DNA of 50,583 nucleotides from Bacteroidota bacterium (GCA_028875875.1 JAGWUV010000033.1:1-50583), one strand, 5' to 3'; shown: positions 1 through 9,964, counted from the stretch's first letter. Translations and numbers: made by a program. The notes: generated by a model from the letters alone, not told the origin.

Positions 1-262
1 ACCCGCCGTTTTGGAATCGCAAGGATTTAAACGTTACTCTGCAAATATCCCAACTTCCAACTCTACCCAGGCAGGTGAGTTGGCAGGTGTTGTTGATATA
101 GCCACAACTGATGTACATAAGATAAAATTTGTTTGTATTAAGGATGCAGGTAAAGGTGCAGGTCCCACAGGTGCCGTTACAATGGATTTTATACAGTTTA
201 TACCTGTTGATCAGGATCAGCAAAGACCACTATTTGCAAGGGATGGAACTATTGTTCCTTAA
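1..262 (+). CDS. C-terminal fragment of a secreted/surface protein (5' end outside window)
   Basis: Only the last 86 codons are present; the reading frame is open to the left edge, so the gene begins upstream and the in-frame TTG at 11 is not a credible start. The visible end runs through VTMDFIQFIPV. This resembles the end of the next protein (ITLDYIRLEPA), so the two probably share a C-terminal beta-sandwich module. An I-D-Y/F-I-x-x-x-P last strand is common in galactose-binding-like and CBM6-like folds. The gene lies 43 bp before the FAS1 lipoprotein on the same strand and is probably the preceding cistron of the polysaccharide locus. A carbohydrate-binding surface role is inference; no catalytic motif is visible. 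Confidence 0.6.
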   Translation, partial: PAVLESQGFKRYSANIPTSNSTQAGELAGVVDIATTDVHKIKFVCIKDAGKGAGPTGAVTMDFIQFIPVDQDQQRPLFARDGTIVP

Positions 263-305
263 TACTTTATACTTTCTGAATAATTGAATTGAAAAATACA
301 AGAAG

Positions 306-1793
306 ATGTATCAAAAAATTAAGCAAAGCATTTTTCTTTACACAGCTATAGTTATAGTTATATTTTCGGCCTGTTCAAAAAAATGGGATAACCATAACGC
401 TATAACAGATAGTGCTGTTGCCAATAATCTTTTTCAGGTTATTAGTAAAACACCTAATCTAACTAAGTTTACAAATTTGCTGGTTAAGAGTGGGTTTGAT
501 AAAGTGTTGGCAAATTCTAAAACTTACACGGTTTGGGCGCCAAATGATCAGGCATTACAATCATTAGATCCTTCAATTATAAATGATACTGCGCAACTAA
601 AATTATTTGTAGCTAATCATATTTGTAACCAATCCTATTCTGTTAGCTTTAATGCAGCAGATAAGCGTGTGTTGATGATGAATGGAAAGTATTTGCTCAT
701 GTCTGGCAACCATTTCGATTCTGCAAGTTATGTAAGCATAAACCAATATGCAGGAAATGGGTTATTTCATGTTATAGACAAATATATTCCAAGGTATAAT
801 AACTGTTGGGAGTTGATTAAAACTACTACTGCTGCTGCCTCAATGCAGGCTTATTTGCTATCATTAAATAAAAATCAGTTTGATCCAACATTGGCAAAGC
901 AAACGGGGGTTGATCCCAACTCCGGATTACCAGTATATGATTCATCAACCGGTATGGTACTGCACAATATATTTCTTGATTCGGTTGTGAATGTAAATGA
1001 TGAAACCAACCAGTACACTGTGATATTGCTAAACGATGCTGCATATTCTAATGAATTGAATAAGTTAACACCCTGGTTTAAAACATCAACAACTGATAGT
1101 ACAAATAATCTTAGTGCTTTCTGGTTGGTAAAAGATCTTGCTTTTAAAGGTTCATACAGTGCATCCCAACTACCCGATACATTAATTTCTCAGTATGGTG
1201 TTAAAGTTCCAATTAATAAATCATCCATTGTTGCTTCATATAAAACAAGTAATGGCTGGGTGCATGTTATGAGTCAGGTTAATTTCAAATTAACAGATAA
1301 GTTTCCTTCTATTATTATTCAGGGAGAAAATCCAAGTTTCTTTACTTATGGTTTGGATAGAACTGCTAATACTTTTTATAGGGTTCGTTATAATCCGGTT
1401 ACCGGAAAAAATTTCAATGATATATTAATGACCAACTATGGAGTTGCGAATTATTATATCGGTTATTATCTAAGAAATCTAAATTCAATGAGATATAATG
1501 CTTATTGGGTGGCTGTAAATGATATTCAGTCTACGCCTTTGTGGCAACAAAGGCTTGCCAACGGTTATTCATATAAGGATGCTACTTCCGGTAATACAGT
1601 AACAACCTTTACTACAACACTGCCCGCAGTAAGTATTGCGTACCAGAATTATAATGAAGTGGCTTTAGGGCAATTCACTTTTAGTAACTATGGTAATCAA
1701 ACATTTTATGTACTCGGTCCAACTGTTTCATCTACCTCTGGAAATGTTGATGCAATTACCCTTGATTATATAAGGCTGGAACCTGCATTCTAA
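306..1793 (+). CDS. FAS1 (fasciclin) domain lipoprotein of a polysaccharide utilisation locus
   Basis: A 495-residue protein with a lipoprotein signal: hydrophobic stretch at residues 8-20 and lipobox FSAC with Cys23, so it is probably anchored in the outer membrane. Residues about 40-163 form a FAS1 domain, recognisable from NLFQVISKTPN, the YTVWAPNDQAL motif and the closing NGLFHVIDKYI. The rest (170-495) is not a family I can name. It ends with a beta-strand like the last strand of the preceding partial protein. The gene sits 17 bp before susC. FAS1 proteins are frequent beside SusC/SusD pairs in Chitinophagaceae and may act as surface glycan-binding or adhesion proteins; that role is inferred from position. 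The ATG at 306 has only a weak AAGA upstream. Confidence 0.85.
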   Translation: MYQKIKQSIFLYTAIVIVIFSACSKKWDNHNAITDSAVANNLFQVISKTPNLTKFTNLLVKSGFDKVLANSKTYTVWAPNDQALQSLDPSIINDTAQLKLFVANHICNQSYSVSFNAADKRVLMMNGKYLLMSGNHFDSASYVSINQYAGNGLFHVIDKYIPRYNNCWELIKTTTAAASMQAYLLSLNKNQFDPTLAKQTGVDPNSGLPVYDSSTGMVLHNIFLDSVVNVNDETNQYTVILLNDAAYSNELNKLTPWFKTSTTDSTNNLSAFWLVKDLAFKGSYSASQLPDTLISQYGVKVPINKSSIVASYKTSNGWVHVMSQVNFKLTDKFPSIIIQGENPSFFTYGLDRTANTFYRVRYNPVTGKNFNDILMTNYGVANYYIGYYLRNLNSMRYNAYWVAVNDIQSTPLWQQRLANGYSYKDATSGNTVTTFTTTLPAVSIAYQNYNEVALGQFTFSNYGNQTFYVLGPTVSSTSGNVDAITLDYIRLEPAF

Positions 1794-1810
1794 ATAGGGA
1801 ATAAATAATA

Positions 1811-4800
1811 ATGAATTTAATATACAGAACTAACATGCATACATTCTTTAAAATATCAAACAGGGTTGTAATATTAAGTTTGGCAACTTGTATTAGTTTT
1901 TCTGCAATAGCCCAGGTTAATAGTTCAGGTACTGCTGCAAGAAGGCCGGCCTCTTCAGCAGATGCTAATCAGCAAGCGATTGATAAAGAAATTCAGCAGG
2001 CAAAGGCAAAAAAGAATCTTCCTGCCAAAAATCAAACTTCTGATATAAGAGGTAAAAAAATTAATGTATCAGCAAGGATCGATCCTAATGATAAAAGTCC
2101 AAAAGTATCGGGTATTATACGAGATGCAGCAACAGGAAAACCAATGCCGGCTGTAAATATTTCGATCCCGGAGTTCTCAGCTGCCTTAACTGATGATAAT
2201 GGAAAATTTATAATAAAAGTTCCTGATTATAACGCCACTTTATTTATTTCAACAGAAGGCTATCAATCTAAGGAAGTAGCATTAAAAGGGCGTAAGAAAA
2301 TAACAGCGTCTTTATACGATGAAGCTTTTAACTCTTTTTATGATAATGCAGTGTTGCCACAAGGAACAAAGTCTCTCAATCAGGTAGTGAATGCAGTAAC
2401 CTCAATAAATACTGATGGTAACTGGGGGAGAAGTACTGAAACACCAGATGGCTTTTTGCAAGGGAAAGCTGCAGGATTAAATGCTACAATGCGTTCAGGA
2501 ACACCAGGGGTGGGGGCTTATATGATAATGCGTGGTTATAATTCCTTATATGCTACCAACCAACCGCTAATTGTTGTTGATGGGATGATTTATGATATTA
2601 ATGACTATGGCTCTTCTATTATTGCTAATCATTACACCAACGCATTATCTGATATTGATGTAAGAGATATTGCCAATGTTACTGTGATGAAGGATGGAAG
2701 TTCTTTGTACGGAACAAAAGGAGCAAATGGTGTTATCCTTATTACAACTAATCATGCACAGCAATTAGCTACTAAAATTGATTTTGGTGTATATGGTGGC
2801 GTAAACTTAGTGCCGAATAAATTACCTGTAATGGGAGTTTCGGATTATAGAACATATTTATCTGATGTACTAGGTACTTCGGGTATGACTAGTAGCCAGA
2901 TCCAGGGGCAGCCTTATATGAATGATGATCCTTCTAATCCCGATTATTATAAATATCATGCGAATACCAACTGGCAGGATAAGGTATTTAAAAATTCTGC
3001 TACCAATAATTATTACATGAAGATTTCGGGGGGGGATAATATTGCGAAATATGCTTTATCGCTGGGCTATACAAAGAATGGCGGGATTACTTCCAATACG
3101 GATTACTCAAAATATAGTGTCCGTTTTAACTCGGATCTAAATTTGAGTAATCGTTTGAAGGCTACTACTAATCTTTCTTACACTTTCACACAACAAAACC
3201 TTAGAGATCAGGGACAGGCATATGAAACCAATCCAATATACCTGTCATTAGTAAAAGCACCTTTCTTAAATACTAATGATGTAGATAGCAAAGGTGCAGT
3301 TTCTCCCAACATTGCAGATGCTGATATTTTTGGGGTAAGTAATCCTGTCGCAGCCATTGCTAATATTATAGACAGGAGTCGCTATTACCGTTTCTTTGGT
3401 TCGGTTGGTATGAATTATACTTTAACTAGGAATATCACATTGGCAACTTTAGTTGGAGTTACTGTGGATGAAGTTAGAGAACAAATGTTCATACCAAGAA
3501 AAGGTATAGTAAATGATACGCTTAGTAACGCTATCGCAGATAGCAAATTGGGTAACCAGGTGAGAAGAATTTTTACATTATACAATGATACTTATATAGG
3601 CTATAAGAAAATCTTTAATAGAATTCATAGTCTTGATGTAAGAGCCGGATTGCGTTACCAAAGTACAAAGAGTGAGCAGGATTATATTTATGGTTATAAC
3701 TCTGCTACTGATAATTTTATCAGTGTTGGTACAGGTGTTAACCTGCTTAGAAAAGTAGGTGGAGACCTTGGGAAGTATAACTGGATGAACACTTATGCGA
3801 ATGTAGACTATTCTTTATTCAATAAATATTTCTTCAATGCAAGTGTTGGCATAGATGGGTCTTCCAGATTTGGTACACAAATTAGTGATGCTTTGAATAT
3901 AGGTGGGTATAGATATGCAGTAATGCCTTCTGTTGGTGCATCTTGGTTAGTTTCTTCTGAAAAATTTATGGCTAAATACAAATTTGTAGACCTATTAAAA
4001 ATTCGTGCCACAATAAGTAAAGCCGGCAATGATGATATCGGAAATTATTCTGCTCAGCAGTTGTATGTTTCTCAAAATTTATTAGGTATGCAGGGATTAA
4101 TCAGGGGAAACATAGCCAATCCTGGTTTGCAATGGGAAACTGTTACACGTTTCAATGGCGGCATAGATCTTTCATTATTCAATGAGCGATTGAATATTAG
4201 CACAGATATTTATCATAATCAAACAGACAATATGGTTGTATATGAGCCTGCTCCGGTTGCTTCCGGTTTTCAATATATGATTACCAATGGAGGAGGTATG
4301 AAAACAAACGGCATAGATATAACTGTAAATGGAAGAGTAATTAATAAACCATCATTTAAATGGGATGCTGGCATTACATTCAGTACGTTTAAAAACAGGA
4401 TAACCTCAGTACCTGGTGGTAGCGTAATTACCAATGTAGGTGGTGCAAGTATTTTAAGTCAGGTTGGTGCTCCGGCTGGTCTTTTCTATGGCTATAAAAC
4501 AACCGGGGTGTATAGTTCAGATGCGGAAGCTGCTGCTGCGGGATTAATGAAAAGAATGAATGATGGCTCCTATGCACCTTTTAAAGGAGGTGATGTTCGT
4601 TTTGTAGATGTGAATGGAGATAAAATAATTGATGATAAAGACAAGCAATATATTGGTAATCCCACACCTGATTATGTTGGAGCAATTACAAACAAGTTAA
4701 CGTACAAGAGAATAACACTGGAAGCTGTGATAACATTCAGTGTGGGTAATAAAGTGTATAACGGAGTGAGAGCTGCTTTAGAGTCTATGTCTGGTACTAA

Positions 4801-5158
4801 CAATCAACTTAAAAGTGTAGTGAACAGATGGAGAGCTACGGGGCAAGTAACCAATATGCCTAAAGCAACATGGGGTGATCCGATGGGTAACAGTAGTTTT
4901 TCTGATCGCTGGATTGAAGATGGTTCTTTTGCAAGACTGAAGATGATCACATTGAGTTATGCATTACCTATCAAAGGAGGTAAGCTCATCAAATATGCTA
5001 CGTTATATGCAACTGGAAATAACCTGGTTACACTAACAAAATACCTGGGTTACGATCCTGAGTTTTATCCAGCTGAAAGTGTTTTGGCCAGAGGCGTTGA
5101 TGTTGGTTTGGAACCTCAGTTTAAATCTCTATCCGGTGGATTAAGAATCGGATTATAA
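1811..5158 (+). CDS. SusC/RagA-family TonB-dependent outer-membrane transporter
   Basis: A 1115-residue TonB-dependent transporter expected to import oligosaccharides across the outer membrane together with the SusD partner 17 bp downstream. Residues 1-35 are a signal peptide ending SAIAQ; a later ATG at 1835 (MHTFFKISNR) is an equally plausible start. Residues about 98-170 form a CarboxypepD_reg-like domain (VSGIIRDAATGKPMPAVNI). The plug follows at about 185-312, with the typical PLIVVDG and IANVTVMKDGSSLYGTKGANGVI signatures. The remainder is the beta-barrel. Oddly, about 60 polar residues rich in Ala, Lys and Gln lie between the signal peptide and the first domain, where most SusC proteins go straight into the CarboxypepD_reg domain. 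Transported substrate is inferred from neighbouring enzymes to be pectin-derived. Confidence 0.95.
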   Translation: MNLIYRTNMHTFFKISNRVVILSLATCISFSAIAQVNSSGTAARRPASSADANQQAIDKEIQQAKAKKNLPAKNQTSDIRGKKINVSARIDPNDKSPKVSGIIRDAATGKPMPAVNISIPEFSAALTDDNGKFIIKVPDYNATLFISTEGYQSKEVALKGRKKITASLYDEAFNSFYDNAVLPQGTKSLNQVVNAVTSINTDGNWGRSTETPDGFLQGKAAGLNATMRSGTPGVGAYMIMRGYNSLYATNQPLIVVDGMIYDINDYGSSIIANHYTNALSDIDVRDIANVTVMKDGSSLYGTKGANGVILITTNHAQQLATKIDFGVYGGVNLVPNKLPVMGVSDYRTYLSDVLGTSGMTSSQIQGQPYMNDDPSNPDYYKYHANTNWQDKVFKNSATNNYYMKISGGDNIAKYALSLGYTKNGGITSNTDYSKYSVRFNSDLNLSNRLKATTNLSYTFTQQNLRDQGQAYETNPIYLSLVKAPFLNTNDVDSKGAVSPNIADADIFGVSNPVAAIANIIDRSRYYRFFGSVGMNYTLTRNITLATLVGVTVDEVREQMFIPRKGIVNDTLSNAIADSKLGNQVRRIFTLYNDTYIGYKKIFNRIHSLDVRAGLRYQSTKSEQDYIYGYNSATDNFISVGTGVNLLRKVGGDLGKYNWMNTYANVDYSLFNKYFFNASVGIDGSSRFGTQISDALNIGGYRYAVMPSVGASWLVSSEKFMAKYKFVDLLKIRATISKAGNDDIGNYSAQQLYVSQNLLGMQGLIRGNIANPGLQWETVTRFNGGIDLSLFNERLNISTDIYHNQTDNMVVYEPAPVASGFQYMITNGGGMKTNGIDITVNGRVINKPSFKWDAGITFSTFKNRITSVPGGSVITNVGGASILSQVGAPAGLFYGYKTTGVYSSDAEAAAAGLMKRMNDGSYAPFKGGDVRFVDVNGDKIIDDKDKQYIGNPTPDYVGAITNKLTYKRITLEAVITFSVGNKVYNGVRAALESMSGTNNQLKSVVNRWRATGQVTNMPKATWGDPMGNSSFSDRWIEDGSFARLKMITLSYALPIKGGKLIKYATLYATGNNLVTLTKYLGYDPEFYPAESVLARGVDVGLEPQFKSLSGGLRIGL

Positions 5159-5175
5159 TCTTCTATTTAAAAGCT

Positions 5176-6951
5176 ATGATGAATAAACATATGAAAAAGC
5201 TACAATCATTCAAGTCCATTCGTTCGCTGTGTATAATGGCATTGAGCAGTATGTTGTTGTTTTCCTGTAAGAAAATGATGGAAGTGAATCCGGACACTAA
5301 ACTCAACGCTACACAGATGTATCGTAATGTGTATGATGCTGATGCTGCCGTGATTGGTATTTACGGAAAACTAATGAGCCTTGCCAAGCAATATGTGATA
5401 TTAAATGAGTTAAGAGCCGATTTAACTGAAGTGACTGATAATTCAGACGGATACCTCCGTGAAATTAGTACACATAATGTTAGCGCTAATAATCCCTATG
5501 CCGATCCAAGACCTTTTTATTCATTGATTAATGATTGTAATGATGTATTGAAGAATTTCAATATCATGTTGCAAAGCAATAAATTTAAACAGGATGAATA
5601 TCAACAACGCTATTCTGATATTGGCGCAATTCGTTCCTGGTTGTACTTGCAATTAGGTATTCATTACGGTAGTATACCTTATGTAACAGATCCTTTGGAA
5701 ACTGTTGATGCAGTGAAAGATCAATCAAAATATCCTTTAATTCCATTCAATCAATTATTGGATTCTCTTATTACGTTTACACAGTCACTACCATTCCAGT
5801 TACCTTATCCTCCCGGTACTACATTGGTTACTACTGTAGATGGTTCTACTACAGGTAGATTTTTCATAGAAAAAAATATTCTGCTAGGTGATCTGAATTT
5901 GTGGAAAGGTAATTACACGCAGGCTGCAACCTATTACAGGCAAGTATTGGAAAGCACAGGTTATTTTGTTTCTCCCGGTACTGATCAGTTTTACCAACAG
6001 TTTCGCCAGGCTTATGCCGATGTAGTAAACCATAATGATTTATGTGTTGGATATGTTAGGTATAAAGAGTCTGATATCAATTCACTGATAGAAAACAATT
6101 CACAGGGATGGCGTTCCATGTTTGCAAGAAATCAGGATAATTTATGGCTACAACAGTGGATTTGGGTATTGCCATTTAATACCAATTTTGCTCCGCAGAA
6201 TCCTTTCATCGATCTATTTTCAAACAATGGCGGCAGTTATTTATTAAAACCATCCCAGGCTGCTATGGATAATTGGAACAGTCAGCAGCAACAGAATGGA
6301 TTTCCTTTTGATGCCCGTGGTAACTTCTCTTATAAAATGCTAAATGGCCAGCCTGTTATCATGAAGTATTTGTACAATTATGTTGATGGAACATCTTTAT
6401 TACCTACTAACCCTTTATTAAAACCTGGCCAATGGTTTTTATACAGAGCATCGGCATTGCATTTACATTTTGCAGAGGCTGCGAACAGGGATGGTAGAAG
6501 ATTACTGGCGTATGCTTTTTTAAACCAAGGGATTCAACAAACCTTTGCGCCACCATCCGGACAAACAGACGTTACCAATTACCAGAACACTTTATACGAT
6601 GTGGCTCCCTATAACTTCGATGGAAGACAGGGCACCTATCCTTATTTCCGTGGAGATTGGTACAGGCATAATGGAATTCGCGGTTGTGCTCGCTTGAACT
6701 CGGTTCCGGTGGTGGGAGATAGCACCATTTCTATAGAAAATTCAATTTTGAAGGAAGAAGGTTTAGAACTAGCTTACGAAGGTTATCGCTGGCCTGATCT
6801 GGTAAGAATTTCATTAAGACAAAACGATCCCTCTATTCTTGCTAATGCCGTATATGCTAAGTTGAGCAAAGACGGGAACCCGCAAGCTGCTGCGGTGAGA
6901 TCTAAATTAATGGATCCCAAAAACTGGTATCTTCCATTCAAGTGGCAATAA
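5176..6951 (+). CDS. SusD/RagB-family nutrient-binding outer-membrane lipoprotein
   Basis: A 591-residue SusD homologue that should bind glycan at the cell surface and form the lid of the upstream SusC channel. The lipobox LLFSC is followed by KK, and the mature protein opens with MMEVNPDTKLNA, a typical SusD start. The family's C-terminal signature is clear: ILKEEGLELAYEGYRWPDLVR, then a final NWYLPFKW. Several closely spaced start codons are possible (5176, 5179, 5191). A perfect terminator hairpin 35 bp after the stop closes the SusC/SusD transcription unit, so the downstream enzymes probably rely on read-through or their own promoter. Confidence 0.95.
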   Translation: MMNKHMKKLQSFKSIRSLCIMALSSMLLFSCKKMMEVNPDTKLNATQMYRNVYDADAAVIGIYGKLMSLAKQYVILNELRADLTEVTDNSDGYLREISTHNVSANNPYADPRPFYSLINDCNDVLKNFNIMLQSNKFKQDEYQQRYSDIGAIRSWLYLQLGIHYGSIPYVTDPLETVDAVKDQSKYPLIPFNQLLDSLITFTQSLPFQLPYPPGTTLVTTVDGSTTGRFFIEKNILLGDLNLWKGNYTQAATYYRQVLESTGYFVSPGTDQFYQQFRQAYADVVNHNDLCVGYVRYKESDINSLIENNSQGWRSMFARNQDNLWLQQWIWVLPFNTNFAPQNPFIDLFSNNGGSYLLKPSQAAMDNWNSQQQQNGFPFDARGNFSYKMLNGQPVIMKYLYNYVDGTSLLPTNPLLKPGQWFLYRASALHLHFAEAANRDGRRLLAYAFLNQGIQQTFAPPSGQTDVTNYQNTLYDVAPYNFDGRQGTYPYFRGDWYRHNGIRGCARLNSVPVVGDSTISIENSILKEEGLELAYEGYRWPDLVRISLRQNDPSILANAVYAKLSKDGNPQAAAVRSKLMDPKNWYLPFKWQ

Positions 6952-6986
6952 ACCAAAACCTTACCCCCATTGATAGTTGCTTATTT

Positions 6987-7022
6987 TAAAACACCCTTCA
7001 AAGCATTTTGAAGGGTGTTTTA
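6987..7022. terminator. Strong hairpin terminator after susD
   Basis: The arms at 6987-7002 and 7007-7022 are perfectly complementary over 16 bp (core ACACCCTTCAAA) around a GCAT loop. A-rich and T-rich outer ends make it usable from either strand. It separates the SusC/SusD module from the enzyme block, which starts about 160 bp later. Confidence 0.9.
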
Positions 7023-7179
7023 TCTTCAGGATGGAGCAGGATGAAATAAACCCGGTTAGCAATTACATTCACATTTTAATAAAACGATAGCTGTATGAAT
7101 ATTTTCTTTTCTCTCCATACTCGTTTTTCTTTCATTTCATCAAACTTACTTAGTTATTCATTTTAAATAATAGTTGCAC

Positions 7180-8520
7180 ATGTTTCGATTTTTTTTTATG
7201 GGTATTATGCTGCTCTCATTCACTTTTAGTACAGCTGCACAAACAAATGCTTACAAATTCGATTTTGGTAACGGAGCAGTTGCCCATGGTTTTATAAAAG
7301 TTACAACCGATATGAAATTTAATTATCAAACAGGCTATGGTTTTGATCAGGGATCTGTTGTGGAATCAGTAAATCGAAAAGGAAAGGATTTACTAACTAA
7401 TGATTTTATCACTTCATCTAAACCATTTTATTTTTCGGTAAAACTACCCGAAGGAAATTATGATGTGAAGCTGATACTTGGGGATATTCAAGGTACTTCC
7501 GCAACTACCGTAAGAGCAGAATGCAGGCGTTTGTTCTTTACAAATGTCAAAACAAAAAAAGGAGAAATCGTTACAAAAACCTTTACAGTTCATGTGAAAG
7601 ACAGTCTTATCCGGGATAAAGAAAATAATGTTGTTGGTAAAGTAAGGCTAAAGCCGAGAGAAGTTACTTACCTGCATTGGGATGATTTATTAACGATTGA
7701 ATTTAATGATAGTGTAGCAAAGGTTTGTGGCATTGAGATAACACCAAACACAAAAGCCACAACTATTTTCCTAGCAGGTAATTCAACTGTTGTGGATCAG
7801 GATAGAGAGCCATGGGCGGCATGGGGACAAATGTTTCCCTCTTTTTTTGAACCTGTAAATATTTGTGTGGCTAACTATGCAGAAAGTGGAGAAACATTGA
7901 AGGCATTCAAAGGAGCGAAAAGGTTAGAGAAAATATGGAGTATGTCCAAACCGGGTGATTTTCTATTGATAGAATTTGCTCATAATGATCAAAAGCCTGG
8001 TGGTAATCATCTCGATCCTTTTACTACCTATAAGCAAACGATAAAAGAATGGATTGCCGAAGCAAGAAAAAGAGGAATAACGCCGGTACTGGTAAGCTCA
8101 ATGAATAGACGAACATTTGATGCAGAAGGGCGTATCACTAACTCATTGGGGGATTATCCGGAAGCAATGCGGCAAACCGCAGCTGAAGAAAATGTTGCTT
8201 GTATAGATTTAAATGCAATGAGTAAAATACTTTATGAGGCATGGGGGCCAATCGAGTCAATCAAAGCATTTGTGCATTATCCTGCCAATACATTTCCCAA
8301 TCAGCCAACAGAACTGAAAGATAACACGCACTTTAATCCATATGGAGCGTATGAGTTAGCAAGATGTATTGTACAGGCCGCCAAAGATCAGCAATTACCA
8401 TTTGCAAAATATTTCAGGAAAGAAATTACGGTATTCGACCCGGCTCATCCAGATCCCGTATCAAAATTTTATTGGCCATTAAGTTCCTTTGTAAGCAGTA
8501 TTAAACCAGATGGCAATTAA
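7180..8520 (+). CDS. SGNH-hydrolase rhamnogalacturonan acetylesterase-like protein (CE12-type)
   Basis: A secreted esterase predicted to remove acetyl groups from pectin. I choose the ATG at 7180 (446 aa) over an in-frame TTG at 7174. Signal peptide to about residue 21 (STAAQ). Residues about 25-190 look like an N-terminal galactose-binding-like beta domain (KFDFGNG start). The SGNH core follows: block I FLAGNST (Ser202), block II NYAESGETL, block III EFAHNDQK (Asn269) and block V DNTHFNPYGA (Asp381, His384). GNST in block I and AHND in block III are typical of CE12/RhgT-like enzymes. It opens the enzyme block of the locus, consistent with acetyl removal before backbone cleavage. Exact substrate (rhamnogalacturonan versus homogalacturonan acetyl) is not provable here. 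Confidence 0.9.
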   Translation: MFRFFFMGIMLLSFTFSTAAQTNAYKFDFGNGAVAHGFIKVTTDMKFNYQTGYGFDQGSVVESVNRKGKDLLTNDFITSSKPFYFSVKLPEGNYDVKLILGDIQGTSATTVRAECRRLFFTNVKTKKGEIVTKTFTVHVKDSLIRDKENNVVGKVRLKPREVTYLHWDDLLTIEFNDSVAKVCGIEITPNTKATTIFLAGNSTVVDQDREPWAAWGQMFPSFFEPVNICVANYAESGETLKAFKGAKRLEKIWSMSKPGDFLLIEFAHNDQKPGGNHLDPFTTYKQTIKEWIAEARKRGITPVLVSSMNRRTFDAEGRITNSLGDYPEAMRQTAAEENVACIDLNAMSKILYEAWGPIESIKAFVHYPANTFPNQPTELKDNTHFNPYGAYELARCIVQAAKDQQLPFAKYFRKEITVFDPAHPDPVSKFYWPLSSFVSSIKPDGN

Positions 8521-8609
8521 AATATTCGCCAATGAAAATCTATAAGAGTACGAAAATGATATCAATAGAACAGCGCAATGAATAATGAGAATAAATTAAA
8601 TTATACAAA

Positions 8610-9863
8610 ATGAAACGATTGTTTTTGCTTACCTCGGTTGTTGTACTTACATCTTCGCTTATCGCTCAACCGGTACTAAAAACCGGTGGGCAAAAAATGC
8701 CGGAAGTATGGATTGATAAAGACACGCATCATAAAATTGTAAAATTAACTGCAGCACTGAAAGGTAACAGTACCAGCTTTTACTTTCATAACAATTGCTT
8801 TGTAGGAAATGATATGGTGTTTTATAATTCAGGTAATCAAAAAGCCGGAGAAGCGACTGATATGAATAGGGATATAGCCGACAGAGGTAATCCCCGTAAC
8901 AGGCAACTTTATAAAATAGACCTTACAACAAAGAAGCTCACACAGCTTACGCATGAAGCCTCTGAAATGAATGGAGAGATTGTAAGTGTTAAAAACAGAA
9001 AAGCGTATTATCAGATAAAAGATAGTGTGTTCGCTGTTGACATTGCTACCGCAAAAAGAGAACTGGTATATGTTTTCCCGGAAGATTTTAAAGCAAGTGT
9101 CACTACCATCAATGCTGATGGTACTTTGTTAGCTGGTTCTAGGGGAACGGATGAAGAAAGAACTATCTACAAAAATCATCCGGAGAAAAAAGATTTCTTC
9201 GAACTCATTTTCGAGGCAAAGCTTCCTAAAACATTATTTACTGTAAATATTAAAACAAAGCAGCTGAACAAAATCTTTACGGATAGTGCCTGGCTGAACC
9301 ATGTACAGTTTTCTTCTACTGATCCTGAACTATTGATGTTTTGCCACGAGGGCCCCTGGCATAAGGTTAACAGGATATGGACGATCAATGTTAACACTAA
9401 GAAAGTTCAACTAATCCACAAACGTAGCATGGATATGGAGATTGCCGGTCATGAGTGGTTTGGGGCAAGTGGGAAAACCATTTGGTATGATTTACAATTG
9501 CCTAAAGGACAAACATTTTTTGTTGGAGGTACAGATGTAAATACGCTTAAGGAAAAGAAGTTTGAATTGCAGAGAAATGAATGGAGCGTGCATTACACCT
9601 CTAATAAAAGCGAAACTTTATTTGCAGGTGATGGTGGCGATCCGGGAGCAGTCGCTAAAGCTCCTGATGGGCAATGGATTTATTTATTCACGCCACAAGG
9701 AGATAAGTTTGTGTCGGAGAAGTTGGTTAATATGAAACAGCATAACTATAAGCTGGAACCCAATGTACATTTTAGTCCCGATGGTAAATGGATCATCTTC
9801 CGGGCCAATTTTGAAGGGCAATCAAATGCCTATGCTGTGGAGGTACAGAAAAGCAATGAATAA
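8610..9863 (+). CDS. Oligogalacturonate lyase (PL22 family)
   Basis: A 417-residue seven-bladed propeller lyase of the Ogl type, predicted to split unsaturated or saturated digalacturonate into monomeric keto-uronates. Signal peptide 1-19 (SSLIAQ) places it in the periplasm, whereas many enterobacterial Ogl proteins are cytosolic. Family signatures are TGGQKMPEVWIDKDTHHKIV near the start, SFYFHNN, HVQFSSTDPELLMFCHEGPW with HKVNRIW, and AGHEWFGASGKTIWYD. The several conserved His residues in these stretches are the expected metal-binding and catalytic positions in PL22; I do not assign numbers. It is direct evidence that the locus deals with galacturonate-containing polymer. The gene ends in a heptamer repeat tract (9858-9899). 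Confidence 0.9.
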   Translation: MKRLFLLTSVVVLTSSLIAQPVLKTGGQKMPEVWIDKDTHHKIVKLTAALKGNSTSFYFHNNCFVGNDMVFYNSGNQKAGEATDMNRDIADRGNPRNRQLYKIDLTTKKLTQLTHEASEMNGEIVSVKNRKAYYQIKDSVFAVDIATAKRELVYVFPEDFKASVTTINADGTLLAGSRGTDEERTIYKNHPEKKDFFELIFEAKLPKTLFTVNIKTKQLNKIFTDSAWLNHVQFSSTDPELLMFCHEGPWHKVNRIWTINVNTKKVQLIHKRSMDMEIAGHEWFGASGKTIWYDLQLPKGQTFFVGGTDVNTLKEKKFELQRNEWSVHYTSNKSETLFAGDGGDPGAVAKAPDGQWIYLFTPQGDKFVSEKLVNMKQHNYKLEPNVHFSPDGKWIIFRANFEGQSNAYAVEVQKSNE

Positions 9864-9899
9864 GTTGTGAATGATAAATGTTGGATGTAAAATGTGAAG
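9858..9899 (+). repeat. Degenerate heptamer repeat tract at the end of the PL22 gene
   Basis: Six consecutive 7-mers in register: GAATAAG, TTGTGAA, TGATAAA, TGTTGGA, TGTAAAA, TGTGAAG. The first contains the stop codon of the PL22 gene. Similar 7-bp-period tracts occur at 24824, 25280, 26614 and 48827. Confidence 0.6.
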
Positions 9900-9964
9900 T
9901 GCTTGAGTTGAACTTTTCTTGATCGTAGTGATAATAAATTGAAATGTTCTGTAAATAAAATTAC

